From positions 15,051,501 to 15,115,500 of the forward strand of contig NC_083379.1 of the NCBI RefSeq assembly GCF_031755915.1: a DNA stretch of 64,000 nucleotides, given 5' to 3'. Both the position numbers and the translations under genes were made by a program. Shown here one piece after another: positions 1-12,770 of the stretch; the stretch's first letter is position 1; each line of letters starts with the position of its first letter. The notes beneath the pieces are model-generated. The model saw only the letters and a list, made by a program, of their open reading frames with translations, was not told the DNA's origin and made no database searches. Source of the DNA: Ziziphus jujuba (Eukaryota; Streptophyta; Magnoliopsida; Rosales; Rhamnaceae).

Positions 1-18
1 AATTAGCTCAATTTGGAT

Positions 19-54
<36 letters not shown>

Positions 55-1771
55 TTAGCTTAATTTCAATATTCAAATTATTGCTTTGAATTAAATGCTT
101 AGCACTATTGTCTAGTTCTTAACTTCTTCTCTAATCTTACTTGTTTTTTCCTTTGACTATTCTCCCTGTATACAATAGGTCTTCTATTTGTTACAGTATT
201 TTGGTGTGGATGCAATTAATGGTATAGTTCGGTCCAAGTTTGTTTGATGCCTAATGAATTTAATTAAATTAAAGTTCAATACATTTAATTTTCTTGTTAG
301 CTAACTATCTTTCTTTCAACTAATTCATATCTACTTTTTTAGTAGACGTGTTGGTACCTACTACGTCGACAACTTGGGGGACTTTATAACCCTTTTTTTC
401 TTTTTCTTTTTTTAAAACGACATGACATATATATTGCTAAGGTTTTGTTTAGGCACGGAGAAATTTTTTTATACAATATTGAACCAGAATTTATTATTAT
501 TATTATTATTATTTTGGACGAAACCAAATTTATTGTTTTTGATAATTGAGATTTTTGCATAGTCTTTGTCGTTGTTTGTCGACCACCTCTTGAACCTGTA
601 ATCTAGTGGTCATAACTCATCCACTTGACCATAAGACTAGAAGGTTGTGGGACAAATGTTTGCATGGCTAAATGTTAATGCCCTAATAAATTTATTTGGC
701 ATTAAAATTAGAAGATAATACCCATAAAGAGGACCGACCAAGATTTAGAATATTCTTTCGGAAAGTCGTTTAAGGTTCTGAGAGGGAAAAAAATAAGTGC
801 ACCTAATACAGCAATGGATATTAAATATTTATTAATCTATTTATTTATTTTTAAACTTATTTCTTTAACAATGTCTCCTTGAGTAATGAAAAATATTAAT
901 AATCACATTTTTTATATGGAAATCAAGGATTAGCAGGCCAACTTTTATATACTTTTTCTTTTTTGGTGAATAACTTTTATATGCTTTTATTATATAAATG
1001 TGAAGAAATTAACTATGCACATAGCAAAAAAATTAAACAGAACAAAAAGTAGTTCAAACTTATAAAAAGTTATTAACAAAACATACTAAAAAGCTAATGT
1101 AAGTTACAAGAAATATTGTATATTATCTACATCTAGATACAGAAAAGCTAATAGAATCCAACTTACCAAACAAAAGCATAAATTTGAGTACGGTCACCTA
1201 TCTAATTAATTTATTTCACAACAGTAATTTTTAAAAGTCATCAGCCTATTTAACAACTTTTTTTTATATTAACTAATTTAGTTATTATTATTATTATTAT
1301 TTACCTAGAATTCACTTATCTATTTATTAAATTATATTAAATTCACAATCATTTAGGTATTGGTCATTTATTGGTACCCAAAATAATGAAAGAGCTAGTA
1401 CGTGTAGCTTACTTCTTCAACTAACTTAATTGACTACTGGATTTATTCAATCCAGTGTATTAAACTACTTATTAATGTTAAATCTATTAATTTTTGTATG
1501 TTTAACTCAAAAAAAAAAATTATTGTGCTTTTTCTTTTTTGGAAAAAGTCAATTGAATTAGTTAATGAAGATAACCAATGTCATTCTGAATTGTTGGAAG
1601 TAGCCAATCTGGCCCTTCCTCCATCCAAATAGTTACGGAATCTTGAAAAAGAGCAAAATGAGCTAATTTGTACGCCACTGTATTTGTAGTCCTAGGTGAG
1701 AAGCTACAATGAAATTGTTCATTGGAAGCAAGTAAATTCCGAATATTTTTTATCTAAAAACACTGTAGTAA
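1..1771. other. AT-rich intergenic DNA
   Basis: No gene is supported here. The stretch holds a run of 29 A (23-51), short (TTA)n tracts near 494-512 and 1280-1300, and otherwise unstructured AT-rich sequence with stops in all frames. Confidence 0.7.
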
Positions 1772-2178
1772 GAGCATCTTAAGGAACTCTTTAAATGTGT
1801 TATGCTTTTTATTTTAAAAAAATAACATTTAAAAAAGAATTCCAATAGATTCTTTATTTTGATTTTTTAGTTTAAAGAGTTGGTTGGGCTTTCCAAATGT
1901 AGAAAGCCAAAACCACTTTTTATTTTAATATTATATGAATTTAATTAAATGTAGCACATGTTTTTATGCCACTATTATAATACTTAAAAGGTAGATAACT
2001 CATATAAAATAAAAGGGTTACAAGTAAAATAATAAATATTTATAGAAAAAATAAAAATCAAGAGCAATAATAGTGAGTTTTGTTGGAGAGCATTTTTAAA
2101 TTTTACTAATTATCTCAAAAAATACTTTATATTATAAAAAATATACTCTTTTACTTTAAAAAATCCCATAGGATGTTC
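1772..2178. mobile_element. Tourist-like (PIF/Harbinger) MITE
   Basis: A 407-bp AT-rich, non-coding element flanked by the 3-bp direct repeat TAA (1769-1771 and 2179-2181). Its ends form an imperfect terminal inverted repeat: GAGCATCTTAAGGAAC on the left against GAACATCCTATGGGAT read inward from the right, about 18 of 24 positions matching over the longer pairing. TAA target duplications and GAGCATC-type ends are typical of plant Tourist MITEs. The family assignment rests on ends and target site only; no transposase is present. Confidence 0.6.
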
Positions 2179-2353
2179 TAAAAGATAATTTTCAGCACTA
2201 ATAGATAGTTGCACTACTCTTCTTGAATCATTTTTAATCATTCCTATGCCCACCTAACTATTAAACTCCCTAGCCTCTTTAATTTATCTCCCCACTAAAT
2301 TATTGTATGTTAATTTTCGGAATATATGCCAGTTTTATAATTTAATGTTATCG

Positions 2354-2354
<1 letters not shown>

Positions 2355-2384
<30 letters not shown>
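2355..2384 (+). repeat. Poly-G tract (30 G)
   Basis: Thirty consecutive G in DNA that is otherwise strongly AT-rich. Tracts like this can be a real mononucleotide repeat or a sequencing or assembly artefact. Its exact length should not be trusted. Confidence 0.9.
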
Positions 2385-2385
<1 letters not shown>

Positions 2386-2399
2386 GGGAAATTCCTACA

Positions 2400-5300
2400 T
2401 GTGTATACGAAGAGGAAGAGGATCGTGGCCCAATATAATATTGGTTTTAACAGAGGCTCACGTTTAGATGGGCTACCAGGTTGAGGCCCAAGATAGTATA
2501 CGGTTTTGGGTTGAACTCTGAGCTATATTGTCCAATCCGATCTCCATCAAATGGCTGGACCATAATTATCTTAGAGCTTCCAAGTTTATTTATTAAATTA
2601 TTACTTAAAAAATAAAAAAAAAGTTTTTTTTTTTTTGAAAAATACGAAAATGTATTTATTAAAATTAAAATACCAAATTACCAATTGATATGGTATATTT
2701 TTCATTTGAATTTACTTATTAATATTTATGTTACATTATTTATCAACTAATATCCATATATATGTAGACCAATATATATAAAATCTGATTAGCGTGCAGC
2801 AGCCGCGGAAAATAGTTGATAAATTGCATGGATAATTATGCTCAAACTATGTGAACAATGAATAAGGTTTTGAGGTTTGACCATTAATAAAATAATAAAA
2901 TAAAACGTTTTTTGGGTACGAACAATTAAAGAAAGATTTATGGCCTTCCGATAAACTTTTTCCAATGAGTTTCACTTGCTTTCCTACACTCAAGTTTGCA
3001 GTCATTCTTGGAAAAATGTAGACAGAAAATAGGATTTAAGACATACTTTTTCTATTAGGCATTTGCATTCTATTTATAACCCTTCCACTTTGGGGAACTC
3101 ATCATGATGCCATATGTCTAGGGTTTTATAAACCCTGATTCGTAGACCCTTTCTTCATCTTGTCGAAATGGAATTTATGCTTGAATAGTTGGATTTCTGA
3201 CCAGTTTATGGTATAAACATATGTTCGATCGGAACTTGTTACTCTTATACCACTCGTAACATTTGGATAAGTAGAGTGAGCTACACCTCTATGAGTGTCC
3301 GATCAAAATTAATCTTGTTTAGGAGTTCCAATTAATCATACCTCCATTTTAATAGCTCCTAACTGATTTGCTCAAATGATATATTAAAGGATTATTATAT
3401 ATCATCACTGTTTTCATAAATGAAAAGCTATAGAATGGAAATTAAATACATGGAAAAGTGTTTCTAAAGAGAATGTCAATCGCTATCTAATCTATAATCA
3501 GTTTAAATTTGGCTTGAACAATTTTTATCATAAACCAAACCAACTATAGATATATAATTTTTTTAATATTTTTTTAATATATTTTTATGTTTCTAAATTA
3601 TTTAGTAGATATTAATAATATATACTAGAGTATATATTATCTTATTTTTTGAGTGGGGGGTTTTGAAATTTGTTCGATTGAAAGGTTCGAAAAAGCAGCA
3701 AACGACATTGAATCTTGTTACATATCTATAATTTCATAAAATGGGCATTAAAATTAAGAAAAATATTATATGTATTGAAATATGTTTGCGATTGGTTGTA
3801 GAGACCTCGATTGGATAAGACATAAAAACCGAAAATGGGATCAAGTAATTCTTGTGATCAACTATTAATTATAAGTTTACTTGTTTACCTTTATTAATTA
3901 TAAGACGATTATTAAAAGAACATATGTAATTATTGATTGAAACTATTCTTAAGATGGAAATTAAATTAATTATATTTATTTTAGAGCGGCCAAATGCCTT
4001 TATTTTATTAATTTTTCAAGTTAATTACCATCTCATAAAAATAAAATAAAAAAGTTAATTACCATATTTAAGCATGTAAAAGTTGAAAAAACACCATGAG
4101 GATTTTCTATTTCCATTCCTTTTTTTTTCTTCTTTTTTTTTCCTAATACTTTGTTCTCATTCCTATCCAACCATGGGATCCTTAATTCTATATATAAGTT
4201 TTTTTTTTTTTTTGGGAATAAATTCTATATATAAGTTATAGGGTTCAAATTCAAAGCCATTGTTGGAAAAAAAAAATAGTAGATTTATTAGGTTACTGAT
4301 AAATATTCGGACATGAAGATTATTATATGAGAGACTTCTTAAATTGTGTATGATTAATGGTGTTTTTTCATGTTAAATGAAGTCAACACAATTGATAGCC
4401 TTTCACATTCATAGCTATAAAGTCATGCATATGAGACATGCTTTTTTTAAAAAAAAAAATTAGAATTTGTCAAGAAAATTGGCCCCATTATATCCTAAAC
4501 TTTATTGTGGTTAACATTTTACACTCTAAAGAATTTTTCTGCTAATTTGTACCATAAACTCACAAAATCCTTAAACCTTTGTTCTTTCTGTCAAGTACCA
4601 AATAGAAATGAGGGTACATAGTGCAATTTTATATAGTTTAAGGTGTAAATTGTAAAAAATTTCAAATAAAAAGTAATAAAAATAATCAAAAAATAATGAA
4701 ACAGGATTATTATCTTTTTTAATATGTTAGCCAAAAAAAATTTTAAAAATTGCAAATGAAATTTTTCAAAAATAAAAATAAAAATTTTATATATAATAAA
4801 TATTCTAAAAAATAAAATAATATAAAAAACCATTTAAAAATTTTGATTATGTAAAAACAAATTGACACAGATTATTACAGAAATCCAAATTTATTGTTCA
4901 ATTTTATAATAACAATAAAGAATATATTATAAGATATTATAAATAACAAATATGACACAATCTTGTTATATTATATTTTAAAATAATATTTATTATAAAA
5001 TATATATTTTTTTATAATATATTAACTATAATAAATTTTATAAAATAGCATTATAAATAACAAATATAAATAATATATATATATATATATATAAAGAACC
5101 TATTTTATAAAAATAAAGTTTTCTTTTATATTTTAGAAATACTTTATCTCTTTTTTTGTAGGTCTTTATGTTTTCTTATTAATCTCTTAAATATGCACAG
5201 ATTCTTATTTTTATTTTTTAAACAGTTACATATGCATTTTTATAATAATCTATTCAATTTTAATTTTACATATTCAATTTTTCTATTGATTTTTATTTAT

Positions 5301-5560
5301 TTATTTATTTATTTTAAGAATATTTAAATTGTATTTAAAGAGTTTTATTGTTATTTTTAAAAAATTGCATTTGCAATTTTTTTTAAAAAGTTTTTACTAA
5401 TTTATTAAAGAAATAAAATCGCTTTTTTTAAATAATCAATTTATATTTTAAATTATATAAAATTACATTTTATATTTTTATTTTTGTTAAATTTTTGACA
5501 GAAAAGTCAACAGAAAACTTATGATAAATAATAATAATAAAAAAAATAATCTTTATTTGT
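2400..5560. other. AT-rich intergenic DNA
   Basis: No supported gene. 2400-2580 is a less AT-rich island with no open frame. 4600-5560 is almost entirely A and T, with an (AT)n run near 5069-5091. Short open frames here are low-complexity Phe/Ile/Lys strings and are not credible proteins. Confidence 0.65.
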
Positions 5561-5798
5561 TATTTATTTATTTTTAAAAATGGTGTTCCTCTGTTGCCAC
5601 TCGTCGCAGTTTCTTGTATTCAAAAACCAAAAGGTGACATGCAAAGGCTGTCTCCAAACAGACACCTGTCCTTTCGACCATCCCAACCGCCACAACAACC
5701 CAAATGTTTCGTACCAAAAACATTCCTCCCAATCTCATATCCTTTTTTTTCCATGTTAATTTCACTCCATTGTTTCTGTTCCAAATCAAAGATCAAAT

Positions 5799-8700
5799 AT
5801 GGAGAAGAAGAAGAATAAGGTATTTCTTGGAGTACAAAAGAAAAGACCCACTAAGCCAAACAAAAACAAGTTGCTCAACAAAGTCTTGGACTATCTCATG
5901 TCTAACTCTTACTTGTTTGCTCCTCTCATTTCTTCCTCACCCAACTCTGCTCTTTCTTCTGCTACAGGTTTTCATTGCTTTTAATTTGCTTTGTCTATTG
6001 CATTGTTTTTTTTTTTTTTTTTTTTTTTAATGGGTTTACTATATGGTTGAGTATGATGGTTTTTTTTGTTCTTATAGCAGTGAAACAGAAACAAACCGCT
6101 AAAGAAAAATGTAATAAGAGGTTTCTCAAAAAGGTTGAGGAATATCTCAAGTCTGATTCTTACATGTATGCTTCCTTGGTTTTTCCTCCCCAACCTCAAT
6201 CTATCAGAGATCACTCAAATGGTATCAAATGCTTCCTCCACCCTTTCTTGTTCTTTTTGCACCAGTTTAATACATGTGGTTGATCTAGGATTTCTTCCTT
6301 TTTGTTAGTATTTGTTCCCCTTTTTGTTCTGGGTGAGGAAATTGCTTATTAGTTTTTTAGTTATCCATTGACTGTGATCTAGATTCTTGAATTGGGGTTG
6401 AGAACATGAGCATTGCTTAATATGTTATGATGTATAAGAAAAATTAGAGAATCAAACAGATACTTGAGGAAAGTAAATACAGATTGGAAATTGGAACATA
6501 TTCCAGATTTATGCTAAGGTGTACATCACATAGAAGGTGTAATTTCTGTGTCTAGTTGGTTACCTTTAGTAGTCATTTGGTAATGCGCTGATTTTCGTTT
6601 GTTTGTTTTTCTAACTAGTTAGGCGTAATTTGCTTACTTCATTTTTTTTTTTTTTAAGTATTAGTTAGTGGTAGTTAAAATTTGTTAGACATCTCATAAA
6701 ACTATAAACTTGAAGGAAATGAAAAATGAAAAATAAAAACATAACAAAACAAAACCAATACCAAAAACCAACACAATTTGATATTATGTTTTAATTTGGT
6801 GTCCTTGAGTAATATAGTCAATCAAGGTGTCAACATATAACTACAACTAATTAACACTAACAAATATTTGAGGTAATCAAATTACACACAATTAGTTAAA
6901 AAAACCAAAAACAAAAAATCAACATGCTATCAAACCTTAAGAAACATGTGTTTGCACGTGTGTGTGGCGGTTCATATGTTCTAGTGAAGTTGAATGTAAC
7001 AATTGCTAAAAGAAGTATTTTCAAGTGCAAACCATCCATGTTTCCAATGCCAGATTTTTCCATTTCTCTTTTAGTAAGGAGAGGCCAATGCTTAATGTTA
7101 CATCTCCATACTTCTTAAGATGCCAAGTATCGATCTAGGCCTGTGGAAACCTGACAGGTATTGGATTATGCGGTTGTGGTATAATGTCTAACGCCAAGGT
7201 GTATATATTTAATTTAATACACAAAAAGATAAAATATACTTGCTTGAGATGTTTGAGGAGTCTGTTTACTAGCTTTTTACCTTACTCAAACCCTTGTAAA
7301 CTTGCAGCTAGTATGAAAGTGATGGATCGAACATAATTTGGTATTGCCACATATGCCTCCTACTTAAAATGTGTAATAACAAAACTTAATCTTTCTCATT
7401 TTTGTAGTTTTTAAAGAAAATCATCTAAAAGGAAAATGTTTCATTGATTGTGGTCAAACTTCAGTGAAGTCCCAAGACTTGCAGAAAATTCTATTACCCT
7501 GTGCTTTCCATGGAAAAGCCTTATATTTGTATTTATGTTATGTAGATAATGTATTATACACGTATGCACCTTTTTGTGGTGTTATAGTTGAACTTGTAGA
7601 ATCAGGTAACAGTTGAAACTCGAGATAGTTTTCCTTCTCCAAGCCCATGTATAAAAAACACAATTAGCAGCTTTACCTTGTATAGGACAACCATTTCATG
7701 CTGCTGTATCAGCATTCAGGTTTATCTGGTAGTCGAATAAGATGATACAATACTTTGAAGGAAATTCATATCATCTTGCTGAAGTTACATTTTGAAGGAT
7801 ATGTCAATGTCCTTTAAAAGCTTTTGCTTCCAAAAGAATGAAGACGTCATGAATATTTTTTGACTCTTAATGCAAAAGTTGCTCTCAGATTGTATAGCTC
7901 CCTTACTAATATTCATTTTGGAATGAAGAGAAAATGTATATTATTGATTTTTATTTATGTTGATTTTTCATATGTAGTTTTTATGATCTAAAACAGAATA
8001 GCCTAGCACTTTTCATATTCCAAAAAATATATGAACAAGCAATTTTTGGCAATTCTCTTCCTCCCCTGGTTATTACCTTTTCTAATAGTAATTCAGGATG
8101 TTTTTGCTTTCTTGAAGTAAACAAGGAAGCAAAATATGATGTGGCTGGGAATAGTATCTACCATATGGAAATTTGGGATATTCTCGAAATTTACTTGTTC
8201 TAGATGCTTGTGACTGCATTTATAAGCAAGTTTGTTGATGAGTGAGAATATAGAAGACAACAGATATATATACATGTGAATAAGTATTTGTTGGATTTGA
8301 AAACCATCTAATTAAGTAGGTAAAAAATGCTAGTTAATATTCAATTCTAATTTGAGCATTAATACAGTTTGCTGAGTAAAAAATTTTACATGAAACCAAC
8401 CATTGCAAAACATTATGTCCTGTTATTATAATAGGCAAGATGTTTGAGGATTCTATCCAGGATTATAGTTGATAGTTAGTGCATTACCAGGTTATTTTGG
8501 AATTAGCTATTAGACAATTAGCTTTAAAATTGTTACATTCACAAAATTGTGTCCAGAAAAAATTTTACATGAAACCAACTGTGATGCAAAACATTATGTT
8601 CTGTTATTATGATAGGCAAGATATTTGAGGATTCTATCCAGGATCATAGTTGATAGTTGGCGCCTTACCAGGTTTTTTATGTTTTGGAATTAGCAATTAG

Positions 8701-9536
8701 CTTTAAAATTGTTATATTCACATAATTGTGTCCAGAAAAATAATTCTGAGGCACTATCGGTATCCTGTAGATTACAAAGTTATTTTACAAGTAGAATTGC
8801 TTAGAATTTATGCTTAGTTAAACTTGTGTTCCAACCTAATTCAGCTAATGGCAGTTATAAAATCCGAGAATTGTAGGTTAAGCTGTAATAGACCAAACTA
8901 AACCTTGTTCAGCAGCATGCATGTGGGACTTGGAATAGGCTCGTATTATATATGCCTGATAAACATTAGAAAATCTAATTGTTTTATAATGTTAAAGATT
9001 CAGAGCTTTCTGAAATTCCTCTGCTAAGGAGCTGCATTGTTCAGATATATATTTCATCTTGCTGATTATAAAAGGATAACTTCCTCTCTTTCCATTTCCT
9101 ATTTTCATAAACTGTTTCTTAATCATTATTGCTGTCCTGATATATTGCCTTGTGGAAGTATAAATGACTAAAATTTATAGGAATCAGTTGTTAGAGATAA
9201 TTTCTTCACAGTTTTTTTTGTTGTTGATCTTTGAAGTCTTAATATATTATTCCGTTCTGTCATAAAACTTATTGAATTCCAGGATCTCTACAGTACTGTA
9301 GGAGCACTGCGATGGAAGTTCCAATAAGAACATCAATTTTGAGAGACAACCAATTGACAAATGAGATAGCGCCGAGCCAAGCCTCCAAGGATCATACTCC
9401 TTCAAAAATTATCTTGGATAAGCATTCTTTGGTGCACAAGGAAACAGTCAAGCACATGATTTGCCAGAATTGCGGATCTTCATCAAGAGGTCACATTCTT
9501 TCGCATACAAAATGTTGCGCTGCCCTGTCAACTTGA
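5799..9536 (+). CDS. Unknown plant protein with a duplicated KV-x-YL-x-S-SY motif (3 exons)
   Basis: Exons are 5799-5967, 6078-6221 and 9283-9536. Phases close exactly (567 nt, 188 residues) and the introns are GT-AG. Exon 1 encodes a Lys/Asn-rich start and the segment LLNKVLDYLMSNSYLFAPLI. Exon 2 encodes a second, similar segment, FLKKVEEYLKSDSYMYASLV, so the module appears twice, once per exon. Exon 3 is Ser/Thr-rich and ends with a Cys pair (CQNC) and two adjacent cysteines (KCCAAL). The first ATG, at 5799, lies downstream of a gene-like leader. I do not recognise a named family and propose no function. The basic, leucine-rich modules suggest a short helical interaction motif, which is inference. 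Intron 2 (6222-9282, about 3.1 kb) carries a tandem duplication. The acceptor of intron 1 is TAGCAG, a NAGNAG type, so one Ala codon may be alternatively included. The exact 3' end is uncertain (see the possible exon near 10.07 kb). Confidence 0.72.
8378..8740. repeat. 179-bp tandem duplication in intron 2
   Basis: Copy 1 (8378-8556) and copy 2 (8557 to about 8740) both begin with an AAATTTTACATGAAACCAAC-like stretch and both end in TTGTGTCCAGAAAAA. They differ by scattered substitutions and small gaps, roughly 85-90% identical by eye. Both copies lie inside intron 2 of the 5.8-9.5 kb gene. Neither contains an open frame. Confidence 0.85.
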
Positions 9537-12300
9537 TTCATTATTCAATCAATCTTTTCTTAAGAACCGTTTATTTGATTCAACTTTGGCATGCATAGAA
9601 CATTATTGAGTTCTGTATTTTGTCATGGCTCCATTGCTTCTTTTTGGAAATAGTTTGTGGACAAAATGTGGGAGGGACAATGATAAATGCAATATGCGGT
9701 ACACATACATTGGACATGTGCATTGGTTTGATGTCTAACAGGACCGTTGGAAATTAACTAATCAATAACTGAAGTTGACACATAAAAATCAGTTGATTGA
9801 AATTCGATCATTATCAAACATGGCTTGATATAAATTTGTTGTACCCTATATACGAAGATATTGATGTTGCGTTGAAGTGATTATTGCACTATCATATATT
9901 TATATTAGATTGTCCGGTTCTCGTGTTGTTTTTATGTGGAAGAGATCGATCCCCAGAATGACAATTTAATTATTGGTTTGCTAGTAACAATTATTGGTTC
10001 AAAATTATTATTCCATACATAAGAACTTCTAATGGTTTTTTTTATTTGTTCTATTATCACAGGGTAAAGGATGCTCAGCTCACAGCTTAGGAAGTTTTGC
10101 TGACTCAACTGATACGCCATACATGAAACAGTTCAGTAACTATGAATCACAGGTTCCATCATATGGTCATAATGTTGTGAATTTGGTTAGGGTTCTTACT
10201 GTAGGTATTATCTCCTGTATGCTTTTAGATAAAATAATTAGTGTAACTATATCAGGTTTCTCGCTGGTTCACAAATTTTATGTTAAAAGAGTTCTCTGTT
10301 GAATAAGTTAAAAAGCAGTACAAATTTACACAATGAGCAATGCAATTATTTACTATGCAAGGTTGGAATTGATGAATTTCTTGATAATTTTGAATGGACA
10401 TGAAAGGGAGGCATTAAGCTATAGGAGTATAGTAATTGACGCATAAGGGTAAACCTATATTGGATTCTAAATTGGTCTTTTCAAGAAAGGCCCAATAGAA
10501 GTCTGTGACTTTAGTCTATTCGTTATCCAACTAGATCTAATCTGAAAAGGTATATTTTGATCAAGGCCTTGTGTAATATAATTTTTGCTTCTGCTTTTTT
10601 AAAAATATTTTTTGAGAAAATTATTCTTCCTTGTTTTTTATTAGAAGGGTTTTTAAAAGCCTAAAACACTTCATGAAAATTGACATAACATTTCCTAATG
10701 TCGTTTTGAGCTTAAAAACTATTTTTAACTCCTTGTAAACTATGCCAAATAAAGCCTACATGAGCATACCCTGAATAGTGCGCTTTTGAATGAATGGTTG
10801 AATGGCGTCGCCTCAAATAAGTTGCAACTTTAAACAGTTTTTCCCTTTGAATGATTTGACTGATCACCATGTTGAGGATTTGACAATCACAAATATGTAT
10901 TATAGAAAGTTGGTTGGAACTTGAAAGAAGCAGAGGCATGAAAAACAATGTGGTATATTGCAGAGATATGGTTGTCAAGGATGTAACCTTTGGGAGTGTC
11001 ACTTTCTTGGGGGTTGAGTAAAGTTCTTCCCCTTTTTTATATCTTCCACGAGGGGGGAGTTGTAATCAGTACTCAGTATCTTATCTGTTAGATCTGTCCT
11101 TGTTTTTTCCGGGTTCTGAAAGGTCTATATCATAGCTTTAAAACAGGCAACAGTTTTTAGTTTCAAAGGTTTGGGCTTTGGTTCTGTACATGTTGAATTT
11201 CCTTACAGTTGTTTGCTTAATGACACCCGAAAAACCATGAAAGTAAAACTATTTCCAACGATTTCAATATTTCATAAATGTAGAGTCGGTTGAGAATTGT
11301 GGTAAAACTATACATATCTATGTTTTGGGATGTGGGGTTTTGGAGAAAGCGTTTTAAGGTGTATTACAAAGAAGCAGAATTTTCCAGTGTAAATGATGAA
11401 TATGTGCGAGTTTTCATTTTCATTATTAAAGTAACGTACCCTGTACTCATGTGCAATTGTCTGCTTTCTTCACTCTATATTCCTCATGTTGCTATGTCTT
11501 TCCCTTGACCCTTCCAATAATTATAAATAAATAAAAAATAATAAAATAAAAAGCCCTTGTCCAAAAGGCTGAACTACATTGATAGACTTGCTTGCTAACT
11601 CAGTAACCTTTTTTTTTTTTTTCTTTTTTTTCTTTTTTTGGGTGTGTGGAAGGATAGGATATTTATGTTCAATAGTATCAGCAATTTTAATTAATGAACC
11701 ATATTTGCGGCCTAAACTGTTGGTTGGCCTGGACTAGGAATTTTGATGTAAAGTTGGGAGCCTTTTAGAGATTTTGGAGAAATTTGAATATTGTGATATC
11801 AACAAGCGGTGGATGAGTTGGGGAGATTGATGATTGATTGATTGTAAAAGCCAAGATAAGAAGAAGAAAGAGTGTCAGTCTAAGTTGGAGGCAGGGCAAG
11901 GTCAAATAGTGGTGTACGTACGTGGGGGTAAGCAATTAATTCAATGTAATTTGTCACTACCGAAAGCACACCGTTACCAAATTGGCTGCAGAGATTCGGT
12001 TTCCAGATCACACTCCCACAACTCCAAAAGCTTGGCCAAGATTTTGAGACAGATGTATATTTTTACATGTATACAAATAAAATGGATATATTTTTTTTTT
12101 TTGGTAAATAAAATAAAAGAAAATGGATAACTTTTGATATATATAGTTATATATGTCCAGCTTGTTGGAAAAATTTTATCACAAACTAGATTATGCAGTA
12201 CAATTCACCTTAATGAATTGGACTAACGCTAGCACAGAGGTTCTACATGCCTCTACTGCCTTTTTTTTTTTTTTTCTGTACTAAAATGAATAAATAAATA
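9537..12300. other. Intergenic or 3' region without a supported gene
   Basis: The sequence is less AT-rich than the far 5' part of the window and probably includes the 3' UTR of the preceding gene. A strong-looking splice acceptor ending at 10063 precedes a short open stretch (10064 to about 10300), which is treated as a finding. The open frames at 10712-11002 (-), 11290-11508 (+) and 11834-12130 (+) lack family features and codon character and are not called. Confidence 0.5.

Positions 12301-12308
<8 letters not shown>

Positions 12309-12363
<55 letters not shown>
12309..12363. repeat. Compound (AT)n(CT)n microsatellite
   Basis: About 25 bp of alternating T and A run directly into about 30 bp of alternating T and C. 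This is a compound dinucleotide repeat in intergenic DNA. Confidence 0.95.
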
Positions 12364-12367
<4 letters not shown>

Positions 12368-12689
12368 ATTTTTTTTTTTTGGTGCATTTGAAAAGATAAT
12401 ATAAAACTATTTTAGTAAATTTTTGTTTGATTTACTGTCTGTTTCACTTATGGTATGATATCCTTTGAAATGTCTTCAATTTATTATTATATACTTATAA
12501 ATTGGTTTCAAGAATTTTGTCTATTTTTCTTAATTATGATTTTATTCAAACCTGTATAAAAAAATTAGGACGATCGACATAGGAACCTTCAGTATTGACA
12601 TACAAACCTTCGGTATAAATAATAGTTTATTAAAAAAATTAACATATAGATATATAAAGTTTGTCTATTGTCAGACAATCCATATACTA

Positions 12690-12770
12690 TTATACAGAGA
12701 TGATTATTAATAATGATTTTTTAAAAAATCATCATCAATATTGAGATCCGTATGCAGAGCATCCACATCT
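12690..12770. repeat. Palindromic element, hairpin family copy 1
   Basis: A near-perfect inverted repeat is centred near 12721, with TAATGATTTTTT opposed to AAAAAATCATCATC. It is followed by GAGATCCGTATGCAGAGC. A copy with the same layout and a similar right flank (GGTCCGTATAAAGACCG) lies at 18.75-18.87 kb. The pair suggests a small MITE-like family. Outer ends and target duplication are not resolved. Confidence 0.45.

Noticed and set aside
4591..4833. 80-codon minus-strand frame rich in Phe and Ile
   Set aside because: It is the translation of AT-rich low-complexity DNA; no start context, domain or promoter.
10712..11002. 96-codon minus-strand frame
   Set aside because: No recognisable motif; the plus strand is equally non-coding and no splice or promoter signals support it.
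11834..12130. 98-codon plus-strand frame ending in KIKENG-like low complexity
   Set aside because: The last third is T-run and A-run translation; the remainder has no family similarity that I can see.
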